Position numbers and translations under genes: made by a program. Shown here in pieces: positions 56,471 to 64,000 of a stretch of DNA of 64,000 nt. The stretch's first letter is position 1. Each line of letters opens with the position of its first letter. This stretch comes from Notamacropus eugenii (taxonomy: Eukaryota; Chordata; Mammalia; Diprotodontia; Macropodidae). The stretch spans positions 260,487,008-260,551,007 of the forward strand of contig NC_092872.1 of NCBI RefSeq assembly GCF_028372415.1. Reading direction: 5' to 3'. The notes under the pieces are model-generated. The model saw only the letters and a program-made list of their open reading frames with translations, was not told the origin of the DNA and searched no databases.

Positions 56471-57280
56471 TGTCTTAATGTGGGATAATATAAATATAAG
56501 ATAATGTTTTTATTGCTGCTTCTTATTGGACTTACTTGGTGATTAACCTAATGGTATGTTGTGATAGTAGTGTTTTGACAGTGTTGAGACAGTGGAAAGA
56601 ACACAGGACTACTGGTTTGGAGTTTTGATTTTGGGTTTGACACAAAACTTTGTAAAATTGCATACTAAGTAAGTTTCTGGGCCTCTGTTTCCTCATTTAT
56701 CTGTAAGGAAACTAGAATAGATGATTGCCGATGTTCAGCTCAAATATACTGTGTTAGTTCTCTGAATCTATGGACTTTAAAAAAACTACCCCCATTCCAC
56801 GACTGCTCCTCTTCCTTGAGTTCAAATATTCCAGAGTGTTCATTATCAGCTGTTTGAAACAGCAGTGTTAGAAGCAGCTCCCATAGAGGCATTGTGGGTC
56901 ATTGCAGAGGCTTGGAATTTGGAGTAAGGAGGTAATAATCATCCTGGAGCACCATGTAAATGGTCACTTAAAACTTGCACAACAACCCAGTGAAGTTGGG
57001 TAATACTATTGGAAAAGATATTAATACCATGATCTGTGTTTTAGGTACAAGGTTTCCAGAAACAATTTAATTTAACATCAATCTGATAAGTAATTTCTGC
57101 CTTTAAATGCCTAAACTGGCATAGTTGACCCATGCCCCTCCGTTATTTGATGTAACATTTATTTCAATGACTCTCAAAACTTTTTGGTTTCTGAACTCCT
57201 TTACTAAAAATTATCAAGGAACCCATCCTCCTAAGAACATTTGTTTATATCTGTCTGCTGTATTCAAAACTAAACTCTCT
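56471..57280. other. SLC25A16 intron 1, little recognised
   Basis: There is weak CORE-SINE wording near 56590-56770 ('gtttctgggcctctgtttcc', 'ctagaatagatgattgccga'). Otherwise nothing. Confidence 0.35.
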
Positions 57281-57281
57281 A

Positions 57282-57545
57282 GGGCAGCTAGGTGGTACAG
57301 AAGATAAGAGTACCTGACCTAGAGTCTGGAAAACTTGAGTTCAAATCCATCTTCAGAGACTCACTACCCTGTGTAACCTGGGCAAGTCACTTCCTCAGTT
57401 TCCCAAAGTTTCCTCAAATGTAAGACACTATTAATTAAGGCAGCTATCTCGCAGAGTTGTTGTAAGGATAAAATGAGAAAATTGTAAAGAGCTTAGCTCA
57501 GTGCCCAGCACATTGTAGACTTATATAAATGCTAGACTATATAAA
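57282..57545 (+). mobile_element. CORE-SINE with marsupial tRNA head
   Basis: It shows 'gggcagctaggtggtacaga', 'gagttcaaatccatcttcag', 'taacctgggcaagtcacttc', 'gttgttgtaaggataaaatg' and 'gcccagcacattgtagactt'. It is close to full length, with an L2-like tail. Confidence 0.8.
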
Positions 57546-57763
57546 TGTTAGTGAATGTCAGGCAGAATTTGAATGTCTTTTAAAAAAAAATTTCTATAAA
57601 TCTATTTTTATTAAAATGTATAACTTCTCTAGACCTTGGCTATGTTTTATGCTACTACAGCCCTGTTGTCTGCAATCCTACGGAAGTTGGAAAGTCATTA
57701 TAACCTTGAATATGGGTTTTTTGACATTTATACAGAGTTTTCAAGTTAGCAAAGTGCTATATA

Positions 57764-57852
57764 TAGGACATCCCAAAAGTCTTGGTAGAATTTTAAGTTA
57801 GTAAAGCTTAGTAGCTTAAAACTATACTAAGACTTTTGGGACACCCTGTGTT
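57764..57852. mobile_element. Mariner-type miniature transposon (MITE)
   Basis: This is an ~89-bp palindromic element. The left end reads GGACATCCCAAAAGTCTTGG, and the inward-read right end has TGTCCCAAAAGTCTTAG after a CACAGGG start. The arms also pair across the middle. The CCCAAAAGTCTT terminal motif and small size fit mariner-derived MITEs. A TA lies at the left border. Confidence 0.75.
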
Positions 57853-57894
57853 GTTTTATTTGAATATCTTTGTGAGAAAGGCATTATATACAAA

Positions 57895-57990
57895 TAACAT
57901 TATCAGCATTGTCCACATTTTGCAGATGAAGAAACTGAGGCAGCATTATTTGCCTATGGACACACAGCTAATTAAATATCAAGATATTTG
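57895..57990 (-). repeat. CORE-SINE fragment
   Basis: It is antisense: 'acattttgcagatgaagaaa', 'ctgaggcagcattatttgcc', 'acacagctaattaaatat'. Confidence 0.6.
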
Positions 57991-58279
57991 TTGCCCAGAT
58001 GGTAGCCTCCTAGCCCTCCACTGTTCAAAAACAAACAGAAAAGGAGTGAATAGTGAGGCCAGTGTTTTCACATGTGAAAGGCAATACCTCATTTCTTTTA
58101 TTTTGTGTGGTCATTTGATGTTCAAGCTCAGGTATTTTTAGGAATGCAGGTTAATTTTCAACAGAATGTTTAAAGTAGTTCTGTAAAAAGCTCAGTGTAT
58201 TTATGTTAGGCTTCTCTTTGTCTTAAAAATATGAATCTTAGTGAAGTTTTGACAGGGATTTTTAAGGAGGGAATATATA

Positions 58280-58475
58280 GCCTAGTTGAAAAGCAACCAG
58301 CCTCTAGGAGTTAGAAGAAGTGAGTTTGCAGGGCTTTGTCACTGACTTACTGAATTACCTTGGGCAAGGCCCTTAACCTCCTGAGAATGAGTTACCTCGT
58401 CTGTGTTGTCTGCCTCCCAGGATTCCTAGGAGGATCCACTGCTTTAAAAGGCATCAAGTCCCATATGGAGATGAA
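58280..58475 (+). repeat. CORE-SINE fragment
   Basis: It shows 'cctctaggagttagaagaag', 'taccttgggcaaggccctta', 'acctcgtctgtgttgtctgc' and 'ctcccaggattcctaggagg'. It lies 150 bp before exon 2 of SLC25A16. Confidence 0.5.
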
Positions 58476-58618
58476 CTGTTTAATGAGCATGTTTTTATGT
58501 TGTGTTTAAAGTGTTAAGTGAGATTTTTCTCATAAAATATTAAAGAATCCACTGTACCACTTGTGTGAAGGTCTGTAATAAATATTTAGCTTTCCTTTGT
58601 CTTGTTTTTAATCCGCAG

Positions 58619-58711
58619 GTATTGCAGGATGTTGTGCCAAAACCACCATCGCACCTTTGGATCGAGTGAAGATATTATTACAGGCACATAATCACCATTA
58701 CAAACATTTAG
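58619..58711 (+). CDS. SLC25A16: SLC25A16 coding exon 2
   Basis: 93 bases. The acceptor is a T-rich tract ending ccgcag at 58618, and the donor is TTAG|GTGAGT. It completes the split Gly codon of exon 1, then encodes IAGCCAKTTIAPLDRVKILL and QAHNHHYKHL (residues 43-72). PLDRVK (residues 54-59) is the first copy of the mitochondrial carrier signature PX[D/E]XX[K/R], at the kink of transmembrane helix 1. The sequence is almost identical to the human protein. Intron 1 is about 5.5 kb. Confidence 0.95.
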
Positions 58712-60324
58712 GTGAGTTGAGTGATTGCTTTTACTGGGCCCAGGGTAATAAGTACTTAATATTCTTGTTGATTGATTGAAAAATGAAAAGCACTAGTTAA
58801 TGATTCCAAAATGAGAAGTTTCTCTGCCTTAAAAGTTTGGTAACTCAGAAGTAAAAAAGTGGAAGCATGTTTCTTGCATGACTCAAGACCTGTATGGGCT
58901 TCGTCATTACATTGTGCAGAAGGTGAAGGTGAATTGAGTTAACTGTGCTGACTGGTACCAATTTGTTACTGTTTTTGTTTTTAGGGCTTTGGAGTTTTTT
59001 GCCAGGAAGGAGGAGAAAGAGAGAATATGAGGGAGGGAGAATTTGAGAAAGAGAAAAAATATAAAAGAGAAAAAAGTTTAAAGAAAGGATCTGCATAGTG
59101 GAAGTTTTTAGTATTTGAGATTTTACTCTATTTCTTTAAAGAAATGAAATAGCTCATTATTTTGGGCAAAAATGAGATGTTGTTAAAAACCTGTATAAAC
59201 TGGTTCTGGTAAATTAATAATCAAATAATGAATGTTTGGTTAATCTGTTGAATTTTAAATAATTTACTCCCCATAAAGTCATTTATTTCTGTGATGTTAG
59301 AAATAGCTGATTTCTTAGCTTTGGCTAATAAAATAAATAACTGAATTCATTTTTGGACTAGATGTAATATTATGAAATAACACAAAATAATTGCTTTAAA
59401 ATGTATGACATTGTCAAACAGCTAGTAAATATATGAGGTAGACTCAAACTCTTAAGTTCAAAGCTCTAACCATCATACCAACTAACTAGAAGGAACACAG
59501 ACCAAAGTAAAAGGCTTTTAGTTTAGGAACTTCACCGTAGCATCCAGATTGTCTGAATATGTGTGTAATGTGGTTTAAGTTATTGTGCTATACATAGCAG
59601 TTTTGAATTATTTTTTGTCTTATGCCTATAACTTCAATGTATTATGGTATTTGGGGATTAAATTTTGTTTTCTATTAGTGTTTTCAAAAGAGGTGAAATG
59701 TGGAAAAGAAAAATATGATTGATTATATTATACTGGTATTACACGTAACTTCCTTTATCTGACTTGTTTTCTTTAACCAGCACTCAGTGATTGATGGGTG
59801 TTATTTTGTTTGTTGATCTTCAGTCTTTAGATTGTACTTAGAATTTATGATCCCTGGGGGCCAGCTGAATTGTACACCCTGTTCCACAAGACCTAGAAAA
59901 TTTGTAATGAAGATTCTAAAGAATAAATAGTTGAAATCTAATATGTAGCCTGTCTTCTAAAAAAACAAAACCAAAAATAGACGCATGAACACAAAGGCCA
60001 TTCATTATATAATGGCGTCCTAAGACCAAAGTCACATCTGGCCACAATAGGAGAGTTGATAAAGATAAGATAAATTATTGACTTTAACATAGCTGTTATT
60101 TTAAATGTACAGAATTGGTTTATATACCTTTCATTTTAAAAGGGTGGTTAGCTCTTCATTTGAATTTAAGTAGGGTTTTTTTCCAGTTGCCCAAATGGAA
60201 TGAAATTAAAATGCCTTTGTCCTCATCTCCTTCACCCCCAAAAACTTTGCCCTAGATAAGAATAAACATGAGAAACTTCCACCTAAAATATTTTTCTCAT
60301 ATTATTTGGAAGGTTTTAGGATTT
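58712..60324. other. SLC25A16 intron 2, largely unique
   Basis: An antisense CORE-SINE scrap may lie at about 59410-59490 ('acagctagtaaatatatgag'). No gene or RNA is recognised. Confidence 0.4.
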
Positions 60325-61140
60325 AGGTCATGATATAGTTGAAAGAGCGCTAAGTTGGGAGACTCAAGTTGAAGTCCCAGATTGACTTTATACCTTTGTG
60401 AGTTGGATTCTCAAGATTCTTGAGGTCTCACTTTACTCTCTAGAAATTAAATGAGCAGAGTTCTCAAGTTCTGTTAAAAACTGTTCATTCTGGGCTATCT
60501 TACTAAAGTGGTAAGACAGCCCTGCCTAATTCACATATAGAGTCATTAGTACATATAAATTCCTAACAAGATTATGATAAGTAGCAAGGCCCTTCAAAGG
60601 ATTTTAGATGTGATTCAGTTTACATGAAATTTTACTTGTAATCTCTGCAGAAATGGAGAGGGCTGGTCTGGGTTCGTATCTCAGCCTGGCATGAGCTGTT
60701 CCAGTCTAGGATTTCTGAATTCTGTTCCTCATCTATAAAATGGTGAAGTTGGTATTTTCTTGACCACCCCCTACCTAAGCAGGCCCCTTCTCCCCCCAGT
60801 GTAAAGTAAGAGAACTATAATTTTCATTATTTGGGTGTGGAGTTGAAAGGTTCATTGAATCATTTAAAAGAAGCTTGATGGTGTGAGTCAAGGGAGGGCC
60901 AACATTTTTTAATGCCATATTTAAAACAGTTCAATGGGAAGATGATAAAAGGCAATTTGAAAAACTGAGGAGGTTGGGCTCAGTGGCTTCCTACAATTCA
61001 TGATAGGTTCAAATCCCATCTCTGGCACTTAATATCTATGTGACCCGAGGCAAATCACTTAGATTTCCTAAAACTTCTTTAAAACAAGGAATTTTACTAG
61101 ATGATCCCAGAAGCTCCTTCCAGCTCTAACTCTTTGAGCC
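60325..61140 (+). repeat. Two CORE-SINE copies
   Basis: A decayed head is at about 60330-60480 ('gagcgctaagttgggagact'). A clearer copy is at about 60960-61140 ('taggttcaaatcccatctct', 'gtgacccgaggcaaatcact', 'gatgatcccagaagctcctt', 'ccagctctaact'). Confidence 0.6.
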
Positions 61141-62582
61141 TGTCAATAGGAAGTAGTAACTGTATTTGTGAAAGGAAGCCTAATTATTGGTTAGTGAATA
61201 TTTATAACTGATGCTTAAGGTGATGATCAGTGACTTCCTTAGTCTATTGATACTGTGGTACCTTGGAAGGAATAACCCATACACAGAAAAGAAGGGGAGA
61301 AAGTGAGGAGTAAAGGTGGGAAAGAATATACAAATAGGGAAAAAGCCATTGGAGAAAATAGAAAAAAAAAAGAATGTCAGAAAATTTTGCCTAATTAATA
61401 ATCTGTGCTTGAGAGCATCTGTCTGAATGGCACAGGGAAAAGAAAAGATTAACAAAATTTCATGGCAAGTGTCTTTCCTACTGGTAACAAAGAATAACAT
61501 ACGTAAGCAACAGGAGACTAGAATGCTAGGATTTTTTTGGTTTTGTTTTTTTTTTTAAGACCAATATGCTATTACCTAAAACTAACACTTCAGTGGAAAG
61601 TGGTGAAACAAAAACCCCACATTTCAGTTACGGCTAACAGCATATGCAAGGTCCATCCCTGTGGTTCACTTCTCTACTAACATAAATGTTTCATCTCTGC
61701 ACCAGGTCTCTGCAGCCAAGATTAGGTGTCTTTCATCTGAATTCTTACAGCTTTAGTGTTGTTTTTAATTGTATTATTAGTGTGGATGTTGTTCTCCTAG
61801 ATATTGTTTTGCATCTGCATCACTTCAAACAAGTCCTCTTCAATAAAGTCTTAGCATGTTTTTCTGAATTAATATTTTTCCTTGCTTTTGGCACAGTAAT
61901 GTTCCAGCCTGGTCTCTGGCATCCTTTAAACAGCTTCTCTCAGACAATTCCTCCTGTGTCATGTACTTTATAGTAATAGAAAACTATACAACTTGCTTTT
62001 GCCTCTCCCATACTCTTTTGGTGAACCTTGTCTTTAGCTCTTTGGAGACTGGGGTGTTCTATGAGTTGCAGCATATCACCAGAAGAGTATTGGGGTTAAT
62101 AGATGGGTCTTAATTTCTGTGACATAGCAGGGGTTACAAAAAAAGCTATAGTTTCTCAGAGATAACCTAGTTCTCATATTAATTTCAAATGTTTTAATGA
62201 AGGCTTGTGTGAAATTATCAGAAGTTAGATGGGGAGGATTATTATGAAATGAATATGATATAAAATCAGAATGCTTTAACAAAACATTTTAAATCTTTAA
62301 CATTTGGGATAGGGTATAAATTTAACTCAACATTTTTCTACCTATTGTACACATTTCTGTTACCAAATGCTTAAAAATAAGTATTTGCTTGAATTTATGG
62401 CTTTCTCTTGAGTAGATAGGATGATTGCTTTCATTTTATAATAAATATAAGTTACATAACTTAATACCTTTTGTATAATTTCTATGAATAAAATGATTAT
62501 GAAACATTTTAATCTTTATAGTGTTGTGTTAAATATTAATGGTTTTTCCATTTTGAATTTGAAAATCTCTTCTGCAAAACAG
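61141..62582. other. SLC25A16 intron 2, no feature recognised
   Basis: AT-rich sequence with short chance frames. No repeat is recognised. It ends at the acceptor of exon 3. Confidence 0.35.
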
Positions 62583-62716
62583 GAGTATTTTCTGCATTGT
62601 GTGCTGTCCCCAAAAAGGAAGGCTATCTTGGGTTGTATAAAGGAAATGGAGCAATGATGATTAGAATCTTTCCCTATGGTGCAATTCAGTTTATGTCCTT
62701 TGACCATTATAAAAAG
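62583..62716 (+). CDS. SLC25A16: SLC25A16 coding exon 3
   Basis: 134 bases. The acceptor aaaacag ends at 62582 and the donor is AAAAAG|GTAATT. It completes the split Gly (residue 73) and encodes residues 74-117, VFSALCAVPKKEGYLGLYKG onward. EGYLGLYKG (85-93) is the [D/E]GX4[W/Y][K/R]G motif that follows the first matrix helix in SLC25 carriers. FPYGAIQFMSFDHYKK then forms the start of the second transmembrane region. It ends in phase 0. The window therefore holds roughly the first third of a protein that is 332 residues in human. The remaining exons lie beyond 64000. Confidence 0.95.
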
Positions 62717-63227
62717 GTAATTTAACTGTTGTCTTATTTCCCTACTTAGTATTTGAATATGACCTGTACTGGCAATACTTTTGCTATAAATAAACCTTTA
62801 AAGTAATCTGGTTAAGTACCCATAATGATGTTGTAGGAACACACAAGTCTGTGACTTGTTTTTAAGTTAACTTCTTTTGGAACTTAATAGTTTAGAATCA
62901 AAGCTAGTCAGCTCTTCATTATTCCTGCTTAGGAAACAGGATGGAAGCATTACTCAGTCTGAGCAAGGGCAAAAGTCATTCTGTTGGGCATTTGCCTCTG
63001 CAGCAATCTGCTTTTTATTATATGGAATTGAACATGTCATAGAATATAAGACCGGAGATAGCAGATACTTTAATCTATATGTCCTCAACACCCAGCACTG
63101 TAGACAGAAGCACCTAACAAGTGTCTGAAGAACTGAATTATGGCTGAATGTGGCTGTAGTTAATGTTTGAATAGTTACTTTCAATAAAATACTGAAGTCA
63201 TGCGATAAAGACATACTTAGTTGTGAA
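62717..63227. other. SLC25A16 intron 3, no feature recognised
   Basis: Wording such as 'atgtcctcaacacccagcac' near 63080 suggests a scrap of L2 end. Nothing firm. Confidence 0.35.
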
Positions 63228-63950
63228 CTGATCCACTATGCCTAAAGGGCTATAAAACTTTGATCCAGCAATACTACTACTAGGTCTGTATTCCAAAGAG
63301 ATCATAAAAAAGGGAAAGGATCCACATGTACAAAAATATTTATAGTAGCTCTTTTTGTGGTGGCAAAGAATTGGAAATTGAGGGGAGGCCCATCAGTTGG
63401 GAAATGATTGAACAAGATATGGTACATGAATGTTTGTAGAATACTATTTTATGATGAAAAATGATGAGCAGGTAGATGTTTCCGAAAAACATGGAAAGAC
63501 TAACATGTGGACTGATGGTAAGTGAAGTCAGCAGAACCAAGAGAACATTTTCCACAGTAACAACAACATTGTGTGATGATCAACTATGATTGACTTAACT
63601 CTTCTCAGCAAGACAATTCCAAAAGACTCATGATAAAAAATGCTGTCCACATCCACAGAAAGAACTATGGAGTCTGAATGTAGATGGAAGCATACTATTT
63701 TCATTTTTGTTTGTTTGTTTTTTGTTTTTCTTTCTCTTGCTTTTTCCCTTTTATTCTGATTCTTTCACAACATGACTAATGTAGGAATATGTTTAACGTG
63801 ATTGCATATGTATAACATATATCTGATTGCTTGCTGGCTTGGGGAGGGGTAGGAGGGAGAAAAATTGCAACTCAAAATCTTATAAAAAGAATGTTGAAAA
63901 GCTATCTTTGTGTGTAATTGGAAAAAGTAAAATACTATTTTTAAAAAAAA
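63228..63950 (+). mobile_element. L1 3' end, well preserved
   Basis: It shows the full ordered set of marsupial L1 3' features: 'aagggctataaaactttgat', 'ccagcaatactactactagg', 'ttgtggtggcaaagaattgg', 'gtcagcagaaccaagagaac', 'atccacagaaagaactatgg', a T-rich block, 'gggagggagaaaaatt'-type G-rich tract, 'atgttgaaaagctatctttg' and the terminal A-rich tail. It is among the least diverged L1 copies here. Confidence 0.88.
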
Positions 63951-63959
63951 GACACAAAG

Positions 63960-64000
63960 AGATTAAGTGCCTATTGTGTGTCAGGCACAGTTCTAAACCC
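63960..64000 (+). repeat. Start of an ancient interspersed repeat, cut by window end
   Basis: It shows 'attaagtgcctattgtgtgt', then 'caggcacagttctaaa', the same opening phrase as the copy at 3789. Confidence 0.5.

Overview
The window is ordinary nuclear DNA of a marsupial mammal. The organism call rests on two things. Two recognisable mammalian genes are present, TET1 and SLC25A16. The repeats are typical of marsupials: tRNA-headed SINEs with an RTE/BovB-like 3' end, L1 and half-L1 (HAL1-like) elements with marsupial-type 5' and 3' ends, CORE-SINE/MIR, L2 and CR1/L3 relics, and class-I-like LTRs. The species cannot be fixed from the sequence alone.

Layout: positions 1-10398 are repeat-filled intron of TET1, which lies on the minus strand. 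Positions 10399-12149 are the first coding exon of TET1 (542 codons, ending just after the CXXC zinc finger). Positions 12150 to about 18143 are its 5' intron. A GC-rich, G/C-tract-rich block at 18.1-20.3 kb is the inferred TET1 promoter and non-coding first exon. From 20.3 to 52 kb is an intergenic transposon graveyard. It holds a nearly complete dead L1 carrying a SINE and a solo LTR, a HAL1-like element carrying another LTR, several related LTRs in both orientations, and a striking 288-bp inverted repeat. A CpG island at 52.5-53.6 kb is the SLC25A16 promoter. SLC25A16 runs on the plus strand, with coding exons 1-3 at 52966-53089, 58619-58711 and 62583-62716; the rest of the gene lies beyond the window.

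The two genes are divergent (head to head), the same arrangement as in human 10q21.3. TET1 encodes a nuclear 5-methylcytosine dioxygenase that binds CpG-rich DNA. SLC25A16 encodes a mitochondrial inner-membrane carrier linked to coenzyme A. There is no sign of a functional link beyond adjacency.

I found no bacterial-style system, CRISPR array, intact viral gene or recognisable structural RNA gene. The most useful leads are a possible alternative splice acceptor that would remove all upstream ORFs from TET1 mRNA, an in-frame-terminated uORF in SLC25A16, the long inverted repeat at 40.1-40.4 kb, and several transposon insertions whose target-site duplications can be read directly. Repeat family names are given by pattern recognition, without a library search.
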